Assembly: GCA_945872245.1 (NCBI GenBank)
Contig: CAMBZB010000042.1
Coordinates: 1 to 16,312 of the forward strand
Reading direction: 5' to 3'
Length of the DNA stretch: 16,312 nucleotides
DNA from: Flavobacterium psychrophilum
GTDB taxonomy: Bacteria > Bacteroidota > Bacteroidia > Flavobacteriales > Flavobacteriaceae
In this document: positions 1 to 6,806 of the stretch, one piece after another
Layout of the letters: the number at the start of each line of letters is the position of its first letter
Position numbering within the stretch: position 1 is the first letter of the stretch
Made by a program: the position numbers and the translations under genes
Notes under the pieces: generated by a model
Told to the model about the DNA's origin: nothing
Databases searched by the model: none
The model's input: only the letters and a program-made list of their open reading frames with translations

Positions 1-15
1 AGAAAAAAAATAAAA

Positions 16-477
16 ATGAAAGTATACACAAAAGAAACGGTTCAACACGTAAATGCAAGTATGGAAGAATGTTGGGCTTTTTTTTCAAGTCCAAGAAATT
101 TGCAAAAAATAACCCCAGAAACTATGGGTTTCCAAATCACGGATTTCGACAACAAATCGATGTATGCCGGACAAATTATCCAATACAAAGTGTCTCCGCT
201 AGCGGGATTGAAATTGAGTTGGACAACCGAAATCACTTTCGTGAAAGAAAATAGTTATTTTATCGACGAACAACGCTTCGGACCTTATGCACTTTGGCAT
301 CATAAACATTTTTTTGAACCAACTGAAAACGGTACAAAAATGACGGATTTGGTTCATTATGCCTTGCCGTTGGGTTTCATTGGTAGAATAATGAACACAC
401 TTGTGGTAAAAAATAAACTAAAAGAAATTTTTGATTACAGAGTTGTAAAAGTGGATGAGATTTTTAATTCTAAATAA
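16..477 (+). CDS. SRPBCC-fold protein (COG4276-like)
   Basis: 153-residue protein of the START-like SRPBCC superfamily, a helix-grip fold that binds hydrophobic ligands. Visible family landmarks are FFSSPRNL (residues 22-29), the following ITP (32-34) and GPYALWHH (89-96); this combination is typical of the group often labelled 'SRPBCC family' or 'cell-division inhibitor-like' (COG4276). There is no signal peptide or membrane span, so it should be cytosolic. The stop codon overlaps the photolyase start by one base (TAATG at 475-479), which indicates a shared transcript and coupled translation. The start at 16 follows an A-rich leader and gives the usual family length; what lies upstream is outside the window. 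Its ligand is unknown. Proteins of this type often occur beside TIGR01777 epimerases, one of which is encoded at 6807-7721. The family is secure; the biological role is not. Confidence 0.88.
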   Translation: MKVYTKETVQHVNASMEECWAFFSSPRNLQKITPETMGFQITDFDNKSMYAGQIIQYKVSPLAGLKLSWTTEITFVKENSYFIDEQRFGPYALWHHKHFFEPTENGTKMTDLVHYALPLGFIGRIMNTLVVKNKLKEIFDYRVVKVDEIFNSK

Positions 478-1772
478 TGAACAAACCAGAAGTAGCTTTT
501 TTTTGGTTCCGTAGAGATTTACGATTAGAAGATAACGTGGGGCTTTTTTGTGCTTTGGAATCCAAATATCCAGTGATTCCTTTGTTTATTTTTGATGAAG
601 CTATTTTAGACAGTTTGCCAAAAAATGATGCTAGAGTTGGTTTTATTCACGATTCCCTTTCTAATATAAATCAGAAATTGCAAGAATTAGGAAGTTCTCT
701 TTTGGTCAAAAAAGGAAAAACTTGGGAGGTATGGCAATTGCTTCTTAAAGAATTTGATGTCAAGGAAGTGTTTTTCAACAAGGATTACGAACCCTATGCA
801 ATACTCAGGGATTTAGCTATTTGTGAATTATTGGAAGCTAATAAAATAAGTTCTTTCTTATATAAAGACCAAGTGATTTTCGAAGAAAAAGAAATCACGA
901 AAGCCGATGGATTGCCTTATACCGTTTACACGCCTTACAAAAATAAATGGTTGGAGCAATATAAAAAAAGGGCTCCGGTTCAGGAATACGATATAACCGA
1001 AAAGTTTTATAATTTCCATAAAAGTATTTTTACTTTTCCAACATTGGAGCAAATAGGATTCGATGAAAGTTCCATAAAAGTGATTCCCCATAACTTGAAA
1101 AACGTTTCAAATTACCATGAAACCCGAGACTTTCCTGCTTTGGATAGTACGACACATCTTTCGCCACATCTGCGTTTTGGAACCGTAAGTATTCGAAAAT
1201 TAGTGAATTGGGCAGCGAATAAAAATGAAGTATTTTTGAGTGAACTGATTTGGAGGGAATTTTTCATGCAAATTTTGTTCAGTTTTCCAAGGGTGGTCAC
1301 GCACAATTTCAAATCGGCTTACGATGGCATTCAATGGCGGAATAATGAGGAGGATTTTAAGCGTTGGTGTTCCGGGACCACGGGTTATCCTATGGTTGAT
1401 GCCGGAATGCGGGAGTTAAACGAAACCGGTTACATGCACAATAGGGTTCGAATGGTGGTGGCAAGTTTTCTATGCAAGCATTTATTGATCAATTGGCAAT
1501 GGGGTGAAGCTTATTTTGCAGAAAAGTTGTTGGATTTTGAATTGTCAGCCAATGTCGGAAACTGGCAATGGGCTGCAGGAACCGGTTGTGATGCCGCTCC
1601 TTATTTTAGAGTTTTCAATCCGGAAATCCAGCTCAAGAAATTCGACGAAAAAGGAATCTACATCCGAAAATGGATTCCCGAATTCGATTTGGGTTACGGT
1701 GAGCCAATGGTGGAGCATGCTTTTGCCAGAGATAGAGCAATTGCAACTTATAAGGCGGGGATTTCGAAGTAA
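477..1772 (+). CDS. phrB: Deoxyribodipyrimidine photolyase (class I photolyase/cryptochrome family)
   Basis: 431-residue flavoprotein that repairs UV-induced cyclobutane pyrimidine dimers using blue light. The N-terminal antenna domain opens with FRRDLRLEDN (11-20). The C-terminal FAD domain has LSPHLRFG (228-235), ELIWREFF (256-263), GYPMVDAGMREL (303-314), HNRVRMV (321-327) and ANVGNWQWAAGTG (358-370). Counting against E. coli PhrB, the electron-transfer tryptophan triad is kept as W287, W340 and W363; the dimer-contacting tryptophans correspond to W259 and W365; the flavin-contacting Asn corresponds to N359. It is slightly shorter than E. coli PhrB (about 470 residues) and has no cryptochrome C-terminal tail. 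It is coupled to the SRPBCC gene by a one-base overlap. folE lies in the convergent operon, which could supply the folate antenna used by many class I enzymes. Lesion specificity cannot be proved from sequence alone. Confidence 0.95.
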   Translation: MNKPEVAFFWFRRDLRLEDNVGLFCALESKYPVIPLFIFDEAILDSLPKNDARVGFIHDSLSNINQKLQELGSSLLVKKGKTWEVWQLLLKEFDVKEVFFNKDYEPYAILRDLAICELLEANKISSFLYKDQVIFEEKEITKADGLPYTVYTPYKNKWLEQYKKRAPVQEYDITEKFYNFHKSIFTFPTLEQIGFDESSIKVIPHNLKNVSNYHETRDFPALDSTTHLSPHLRFGTVSIRKLVNWAANKNEVFLSELIWREFFMQILFSFPRVVTHNFKSAYDGIQWRNNEEDFKRWCSGTTGYPMVDAGMRELNETGYMHNRVRMVVASFLCKHLLINWQWGEAYFAEKLLDFELSANVGNWQWAAGTGCDAAPYFRVFNPEIQLKKFDEKGIYIRKWIPEFDLGYGEPMVEHAFARDRAIATYKAGISK

Positions 1773-3191
1773 TTACCGAATTAACTTATTCAACATTCCG
1801 TTGAAAATAAATCCGTGAAAAGGCAAAATAGCATACCAATACAATTTTCCCCAAATTCCTTTAGGCCTGAATGTAGCGGATTGATACAAAGTATTGTTGA
1901 TAATCTTGAATTCCAGCCAAGCTTCGCCGGGCAATTTCATTTCGGCATATAAAACTAATTTACCTTCCTCTTTGTTGGCATACAATACCCGCCAAAAATC
2001 CAATGCGTCGCCCGAATGGATGTCGTGTTTGTTGGTTCTACCCCTTCTTGAACCCACGCCACCAAATAATTTGTCGATGAAGCCTCGAAAATTCCACAAC
2101 CAATCGCCATAATACCAACCGGTTTCTCCTCCAATAGACCAAATTCTTTCAATCGTATAGTCCTTATTTTCTATTTCTTTCTTCCTTCTGTCAATATAGC
2201 ATCCTTTCTTCGGGACTTTTAAAAATTCGGAAATATTACTGTTAAATCTTCCGCTTACCAAGGAGTCTTTCCAACTCGAAGCCACTTTGTCTTCATCGAC
2301 TTTAATCAAAGCTCTTGACAAGGCTTGTTCGTAGGACATGGGATTTACATCCAACAAATCATTGATTTTGTTGTCATTGCAAATCACTTCCACTTTCATA
2401 CTGCTGACCAACGCCGATGCCAATTTATAAGAAGTTGAGGTCACGAAATACAGCCAATAGGATGATAACTTTGGCGTCATTATTGGAATGGTGTAAATCC
2501 ACCTTTTTAACTTTTTTGCTTTGGCAAAGCCCAGAAGCATTTCTTTATAGGTCAAAATATCAGGACCTCCAATATCAAAACTATTTCCATAAGTAACAGG
2601 ATTAAGTAATGATTTTGATAAAAATTCCAGAACATCTGTAATAGCAATGGGTTGGCATCTGGTTTTCAACCATTTAGGAGTAATCATAACTGGGAGTTTG
2701 TTGACCAAATCCCGAATAATTTCAAAGGAAGCGCTGCCGGAGCCCACAATGATTCCAGCCCTTAAAGTGGTCATCGCAAACTTTCCACTATTCAAGACAT
2801 CTTCTACTTTTTTTCTTGAAGACAAATGCTTAGATAGCGATTTGTCATTCACGATGCCACTCAAATAAATAACTTGCGTTGCTGTTGTTTTTTCAATACC
2901 GTAAACGAAATTTTCTGCCGAAAGCTTTTCTAAATCATCATAATTTTCGTCTGGATCTGACATGGAATGAATCAAATAATAAGCGGCATCTATATTAGTT
3001 GGTATTGCTGTCAATGTTTCTATTTTTAGAAAATCAACCTCAATGACCGACACATTTTTCTGAAACTCTATGGGACAATAAAACCTGTTTTTGTCTCTAA
3101 CGCAACAAACCACTTCATGCCCTTGTTTTACCAAAATAGGCAAAAGTCGCTTCCCGATGTATCCTGTTGCACCTGTTAAGAGAATTTTCAT
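1773..3191 (-). CDS. NAD(P)-binding epimerase-like protein with C-terminal DUF2867
   Basis: 472-residue two-domain protein. Residues 1 to about 300 form an extended/atypical SDR Rossmann domain with the nucleotide-binding motif GATGYIG (7-13) and a conserved 'YYLIHSM' segment (71-77). Residues about 325-470 match the aromatic-rich DUF2867 domain (for example GETGWYYGDWLWNFRG, 355-370, and the stretch around GDALDFWRVLY, 394-404). This N-terminal SDR plus DUF2867 fusion is a known bacterial family whose substrate is not established. It is the last gene of the minus-strand operon that begins at the TetR gene, 23 bp downstream of folE. Its stop codon (1773-1775) directly abuts the photolyase stop (1770-1772), leaving no room for a terminator between the two converging genes. 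DUF2867 proteins recur near photolyase genes, which fits the context here. The domain call is firm; the reaction is unknown. Confidence 0.9.
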   Translation of the reverse strand: MKILLTGATGYIGKRLLPILVKQGHEVVCCVRDKNRFYCPIEFQKNVSVIEVDFLKIETLTAIPTNIDAAYYLIHSMSDPDENYDDLEKLSAENFVYGIEKTTATQVIYLSGIVNDKSLSKHLSSRKKVEDVLNSGKFAMTTLRAGIIVGSGSASFEIIRDLVNKLPVMITPKWLKTRCQPIAITDVLEFLSKSLLNPVTYGNSFDIGGPDILTYKEMLLGFAKAKKLKRWIYTIPIMTPKLSSYWLYFVTSTSYKLASALVSSMKVEVICNDNKINDLLDVNPMSYEQALSRALIKVDEDKVASSWKDSLVSGRFNSNISEFLKVPKKGCYIDRRKKEIENKDYTIERIWSIGGETGWYYGDWLWNFRGFIDKLFGGVGSRRGRTNKHDIHSGDALDFWRVLYANKEEGKLVLYAEMKLPGEAWLEFKIINNTLYQSATFRPKGIWGKLYWYAILPFHGFIFNGMLNKLIR

Positions 3192-3214
3192 GGTTTTTTT
3201 TCTTGAAAAGAAAT

Positions 3215-3829
3215 TTAACTCAATTTATTGGAAACTAAACTGATAAATTCCTTTCTGGTTTTGTCTTTTTCGAACGCACCTGTAAAAGCAGAAGTCGTCG
3301 TTACTGAATTTTGTTTTTGAATGCCACGCATTTGCATGCACATGTGTTGTGCCTCTATAACTACTGCCACTCCTAGTGGATTTAAAGCTTCCTGTATACA
3401 ATCTTTTATTTGGTCTGTCAATCTTTCTTGTACCTGCATTCTTCGGGCAAAAGCGTCTACGATTCTGGGTATTTTGCTCAATCCCACAATTTTTCCGTTC
3501 GGAATATAAGCCACATGCGCTTTTCCAAAAAAGGGTAGCATGTGATGTTCACACATGGAATAAACCTCAATGTCTTTTACTACAATCATTTGTTTGTGGT
3601 CTTCGGTGAATAGTGCCGATTTCAATATTTCTAATGGATTCAATCCATAACCGTGTGTCAGGAATTGCATGGCTTTAGCCACTCTTTCTGGTGTTTTTTC
3701 CAAACCTTCTCTGTTGATGTCTTCGCCTAGATTATCTATTATTGTTCTGTAATTATCCGCTAAAGCTTCCGTTATTTCCCCATCATACTGTTCTACTTTC
3801 TCGTAACTTTTCATTTCTTTTATCATCAT
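3215..3829 (-). CDS. folE: GTP cyclohydrolase I
   Basis: 204-residue GTP cyclohydrolase I, which converts GTP to 7,8-dihydroneopterin triphosphate plus formate, the entry step to tetrahydrofolate and pterin cofactors. The family signature [10 protein letters not shown] begins at residue 93. C93, H96 and C164 (in QHMCMQMRG) match the zinc ligands of the E. coli enzyme, and H95 and H162 match its catalytic histidines. [16 protein letters not shown] (39-54) is the usual N-terminal helix motif. The start is ambiguous between two adjacent ATG codons (3827-3829 and 3824-3826) and a third at residue 6; the longest was kept. It lies 24 bp downstream of the SDR gene and 23 bp upstream of the DUF2867 gene, so it is co-transcribed. 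Its place beside a photolyase suggests a light- or stress-regulated copy feeding folate/pterin cofactors. Whether the genome has another folE copy cannot be seen here. Confidence 0.96.
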   Translation of the reverse strand: MMIKEMKSYEKVEQYDGEITEALADNYRTIIDNLGEDINREGLEKTPERVAKAMQFLTHGYGLNPLEILKSALFTEDHKQMIVVKDIEVYSMCEHHMLPFFGKAHVAYIPNGKIVGLSKIPRIVDAFARRMQVQERLTDQIKDCIQEALNPLGVAVVIEAQHMCMQMRGIQKQNSVTTTSAFTGAFEKDKTRKEFISLVSNKLS

Positions 3830-3853
3830 TTTCTATTTTAAAGAGTCTGTTTT

Positions 3854-4537
3854 TTATATTTTGAAAGTTACAATACCATAATCCATTTCAAAAACTTGTC
3901 CCGATATCGACTTGGCTTGATCCGAAATCAAGTAATTGGCCATGCTTGCCACTTCTTCCGGTTTCAAATACCCCTTCATCGGATGGCGTTCCACCATATT
4001 TTCCTTCATTCTGTCATTTCGTAGAATTCCTGCAGCAAGGGAGGTTTCTGTGATGGTAGGAGCAATGGCATTGATACGAACCACCGAGGCCAATTCCGCT
4101 CCGAGTGATTTCACCAATCCTTCAACTCCTGCTTTGGCCGTAGCGATACTAGCGTGAAAAGGCATTCCCAATTTTGCCGCCACCGTGCTGAACAAAACGA
4201 TGGACGGATTTGTTCCTTTTTTCAAAACAGGCAAATATTTTTGGATGGTTTTTACTGCTCCAATCACATTGATTTCGAAATCGTTTCTGAAATCATCTAT
4301 GCCCAAACTTCCAATGGGTTTTAAATTAATGGATCCTGGACAATAAATCAAGGTGTCGATATTTTCTATCTCGGGAAGCGCTTCCTGGAGTACATCCAAA
4401 GAATAATGTTTCAGGTTGGGATGTGTTATGTCTGGCGAATTTCTGCTAATGTTGTAAACCATGTTTGATTCCAGCTGTTGCAACAAAATGGCACTGCCAA
4501 TACCTTTGCTTCCGCCAATGATTACTATGTTTTTCAT
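3854..4537 (-). CDS. SDR family protein with substituted catalytic Ser and Tyr
   Basis: 227-residue classical-length short-chain dehydrogenase/reductase. The dinucleotide motif GGSKGIG (8-14) and the structural Asn of the NVxG motif (N90) are present. The active site is odd. At the place of the catalytic YxxxK, the sequence around residues 129-136 reads ASIATAKA, so Ile131 stands where Tyr is expected, with Lys135 kept. The residue in the Ser position, just before V119, is Thr118 (S117 is adjacent). I checked this against the nucleotides and there is no frameshift. The C-terminus keeps the SDR-like ISGQVFEMDYG (211-221). The gene lies 75 bp downstream of the ABC1 gene and 24 bp upstream of folE in the same orientation. 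It may be a non-catalytic NAD(P)-binding protein or use altered chemistry. The substrate is unknown. Confidence 0.88.
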   Translation of the reverse strand: MKNIVIIGGSKGIGSAILLQQLESNMVYNISRNSPDITHPNLKHYSLDVLQEALPEIENIDTLIYCPGSINLKPIGSLGIDDFRNDFEINVIGAVKTIQKYLPVLKKGTNPSIVLFSTVAAKLGMPFHASIATAKAGVEGLVKSLGAELASVVRINAIAPTITETSLAAGILRNDRMKENMVERHPMKGYLKPEEVASMANYLISDQAKSISGQVFEMDYGIVTFKI

Positions 4538-4612
4538 GTTTTTATTAATCTGTTTGATGTTTTATTTTTAATGATTTGTCTTTTTTAACGTAGGGAAATT
4601 CTTTTTTTAACT

Positions 4613-5917
4613 TTAGTATTTTAGGTATTCATTTACCACAATTTTGGCTTTCAAATCAAACATTAAATTGTACAAACCAAAAAAGGTTCTATTCATATAA
4701 ATGAAGTGTTTCGATCCTCGATTGCCGTTCATTTTTCGAAGGTTGGTGTCGTTAGCAAAGCGTTCCCCTAATTGGGCGATGTTTTCGAAAAACACTTCAT
4801 CCGAGAAATCGAAGTTTTCCGATTGGAATGGTTTGGTGAAAAGCGACAATAAATCATAAAACATTTGGGTGAAATATTCGATTTCTTCTTTGGAATCATC
4901 CACTCTAAGAATTTCCAATTCGAATAATTTTTCACCAAAAAGAATTTTATTATCAATAACATCCTTATTGATTAACTCAAAATACGGAATGTAGAATTCA
5001 TTAGGAATTTGTTTCATACAGCCAAAATCGAGAGCTACCAGTTGGTTTTCTTGGTTTACCAAAAAGTTTCCCGGATGTGGATCAGCATGTACTTTTCTCA
5101 AAATGTGAATTTGGTACATATAAAAATCCCAAAGCGCCTGACCTAATTTATTGGCGACTTCTTGATTAGTATTTTTGTTGGTAAACTCAGAAAGATGAAT
5201 GCCTGTCATCCAATCCATTGTGATGATTTTTTCCGAAGAATAGTTGGGATAGTAGTTTGGAAAAACAAGATTTTCAATTTTATGGCAAGCTTCAACTACT
5301 TCTTGACTTTGTTTGAGTTCCAATAAATAATTGGTTTCCTCAATTAGTTTGTCTTCTACTTCCTTGAAATATTTGTCGGAATCTTTTCCTTGAAGGTTAA
5401 ACATCCTTATGGCAATGGGTTTTACCAAAGCCAAATCAGACGAAATGCTGTTGGCTACGCCAGGATATTGAATTTTAACGGCCAGCTTTTTGTTGTTTTT
5501 AACCGCTAAATGTAATTGTCCGATACTGGCTGCATTAACCGAGTTTGCATTGAATTCGTCAAAAATTTCATAGGGTGTTTTGCCAAAATTAGCCTTGAAG
5601 GTTTTCAAAACCAATGGAGCCGATAGTGGAGGAACCGAAAACTGCGACAATGAAAATTTCTCCACATAAGCCTGTGGCAAAAAACTCTTGTCCATGCTCA
5701 ACATTTGCGCCACTTTTAGTGCGCTACCTTTTAAGCTCTTCAGTCCGTCATAAATGTCTTCGGCATTATTTTCATTAAGTTTATCGCGGGTTAAATCACT
5801 GTTAACCATTTTTTCTCCGTAATATTTCAGGTAATTTACGCCCACTTTAGCTCCGGTTTGAACGAGTTTTGTGGCTCTTTCAATTTTTGAAGTAGGAATG
5901 TAGTCGATGGTTTTCAT
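4613..5917 (-). CDS. ABC1/UbiB/AarF-family atypical kinase-like protein
   Basis: 434-residue member of the ABC1 (UbiB/COQ8) family, protein-kinase-like ATPases linked in other organisms to quinone biosynthesis and lipid homeostasis. Visible motifs in order: KVAQ (68-71) at the place of the family's KxGQ motif, with Ala for Gly; AASIGQ (129-134), the Ala-rich nucleotide loop; VKIQYPG with Lys148 as the ATP-anchoring lysine; EETNY (193-197); catalytic HADPHPGN (277-284); and DFG (297-299). There is no obvious C-terminal transmembrane pair of the UbiB kind, so it is probably soluble or peripheral. The start ATG overlaps the TetR stop by one base (TAATG on the minus strand, 5915-5919), so the two are translationally coupled. 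The role is unknown. Bacteroidota use menaquinone, so a classic ubiquinone function is not assumed. The family call is secure. Confidence 0.92.
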   Translation of the reverse strand: MKTIDYIPTSKIERATKLVQTGAKVGVNYLKYYGEKMVNSDLTRDKLNENNAEDIYDGLKSLKGSALKVAQMLSMDKSFLPQAYVEKFSLSQFSVPPLSAPLVLKTFKANFGKTPYEIFDEFNANSVNAASIGQLHLAVKNNKKLAVKIQYPGVANSISSDLALVKPIAIRMFNLQGKDSDKYFKEVEDKLIEETNYLLELKQSQEVVEACHKIENLVFPNYYPNYSSEKIITMDWMTGIHLSEFTNKNTNQEVANKLGQALWDFYMYQIHILRKVHADPHPGNFLVNQENQLVALDFGCMKQIPNEFYIPYFELINKDVIDNKILFGEKLFELEILRVDDSKEEIEYFTQMFYDLLSLFTKPFQSENFDFSDEVFFENIAQLGERFANDTNLRKMNGNRGSKHFIYMNRTFFGLYNLMFDLKAKIVVNEYLKY

Positions 5918-6576
5918 TATTTCTTGTATATTTTTTCTTTGAAAATAAATTTTCCAAAATCGATTAAACTGTCTATGGGAGCGATATTCATTAATTCGAA
6001 AGTTGCCTTTACAGATTTTTCAATATAGAGATCTGTTTTTTCGAATGCAGGAGATTCATCATCCAACCAGAATTTCATCGTCAGCAAGAATTGAATCCAG
6101 GAAGTTTCTTGAATTGCTTTTTCTTGAAAGTTTTGAAATTTTTCGTGTTGGGTTCTTACTTCATCCGAAATGATTTCGGTAATATAATTTTTGAATCCGA
6201 TTCTAAGACTAGACAGTTGCATAAGGTTTTTTAGTTGGTTTTGGTGTTCTTTCAAACTCATGACCACGTAACTTCTATTGGCAGACAATAATTCGAAAAA
6301 GGTGAAGTAGAAACTCAATATTTTACTTTTCATGTCATACGTTTCGTAGTTTGCGTCTTTCTGTATTAATTCAATTGTTTTGTCCAGGAATGTCTTGAAT
6401 ATTTCTTTTTCAACACTTTCTATTGTCCCAAAAAAACTGTAAAATTCTTTCTCGTCAAAACCATTTGTTTTGGCAAATTGATATACAGATTTGGGTTTTT
6501 CGTTATTTTCTAAACGATAGATCATATATAGTGAAACTATTTTGTCTCTAGTCAGGGTTGGTTTTTTAGTGGCCAT
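5917..6576 (-). CDS. TetR-family transcriptional regulator
   Basis: 219-residue protein with a TetR-type N-terminal DNA-binding region: TRDKIVSLYMIYRLENNEKP (residues 9-28) is the first helix and turn, and about 28-50 form the helix-turn-helix ending in the characteristic aromatic 'FYSFFG' (45-50). The remaining 160 residues are helical and ligand-binding-like, without recognisable signature. It is the first gene of a five-gene minus-strand operon and is coupled to the ABC1 gene by a one-base overlap. A 9-bp inverted repeat 38-67 bp upstream of the start is a candidate autoregulatory operator. By analogy with the family it is probably a ligand-released repressor of its own operon and perhaps of the divergent epimerase gene at 6807. 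The ligand is unknown; the operon content (kinase-like protein, SDRs) hints at a lipid-type or stress-related effector, but that is inference. Confidence 0.85.
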   Translation of the reverse strand: MATKKPTLTRDKIVSLYMIYRLENNEKPKSVYQFAKTNGFDEKEFYSFFGTIESVEKEIFKTFLDKTIELIQKDANYETYDMKSKILSFYFTFFELLSANRSYVVMSLKEHQNQLKNLMQLSSLRIGFKNYITEIISDEVRTQHEKFQNFQEKAIQETSWIQFLLTMKFWLDDESPAFEKTDLYIEKSVKATFELMNIAPIDSLIDFGKFIFKEKIYKK

Positions 6577-6613
6577 TTTTAGTGTCTTTTAATTTGTTCG
6601 TAAAGATAATAAA

Positions 6614-6643
6614 TGTTTAACTAATTTGTAAAAAAGTTAAACA
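6614..6643. promoter_or_regulatory. Perfect 9-bp inverted repeat, candidate TetR operator
   Basis: TGTTTAACT (6614-6622) and AGTTAAACA (6635-6643) are exact reverse complements separated by 12 bp. Their centres are 21 bp apart, about two helical turns, as is usual for dimers binding one DNA face. The repeat lies between the TetR gene and the divergent epimerase gene. On the minus strand it flanks the weak -33 region of a possible promoter with a TATCTTTA -7-like box at 6608-6601. Binding is inferred. Confidence 0.55.
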
Positions 6644-6658
6644 AAATAAATGTTAATG

Positions 6659-6688
6659 TTTTGCATATCATTTTAAAGGCTAAATTTG
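6659..6688 (+). promoter_or_regulatory. Bacteroidota-type promoter for the TIGR01777 gene
   Basis: A perfect -7 element TAAATTTG (6681-6688, consensus TAnnTTTG) is preceded by TTTTG (6659-6663) with a 17-bp spacer, somewhat short for the usual 19-21. It would start a transcript near 6695 with a leader of about 110 nt before the ATG at 6807. It lies 16 bp from the inverted repeat at 6614-6643, so the TetR protein might also affect it. Confidence 0.5.
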
Positions 6689-6749
6689 TGGGTATAAATC
6701 ACTATTAACAAAAAGACGGTGCCAAACAAAGAAATATAAATAGAGGAGA

Positions 6750-6769
6750 TTCGATAGTTAGCTGTCGAA
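6750..6769 (+). promoter_or_regulatory. Leader hairpin upstream of the TIGR01777 gene
   Basis: TTCGATAG (6750-6757) pairs with CTGTCGAA (6762-6769) around a TTAG loop: an 8-bp stem with one G-U wobble, ending 37 nt before the start codon. There is no T-run after it, so it is not an intrinsic terminator. I cannot match the 110-nt leader to any riboswitch class I know. Confidence 0.4.
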
Positions 6770-6806
6770 ATACAGGTGCTGTTTTTATAAATCAAAATTT
6801 GCATAT

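Noticed and set aside
1504..1818. 104-codon plus-strand frame overlapping the photolyase 3' end and the junction
   Set aside because: Out-of-frame with the conserved FAD-binding motifs of the photolyase; composition is not protein-like.
3854..4537. Frameshift or sequencing error to explain the missing SDR tyrosine
   Set aside because: Codons across the site translate smoothly into conserved SDR sequence on both sides, so a substitution is more likely.
6689..6806. Known riboswitch in the TIGR01777 leader
   Set aside because: I could not match the conserved core of any class I know (TPP, SAM, cobalamin, c-di-GMP, preQ1); kept only as an unexplained leader.
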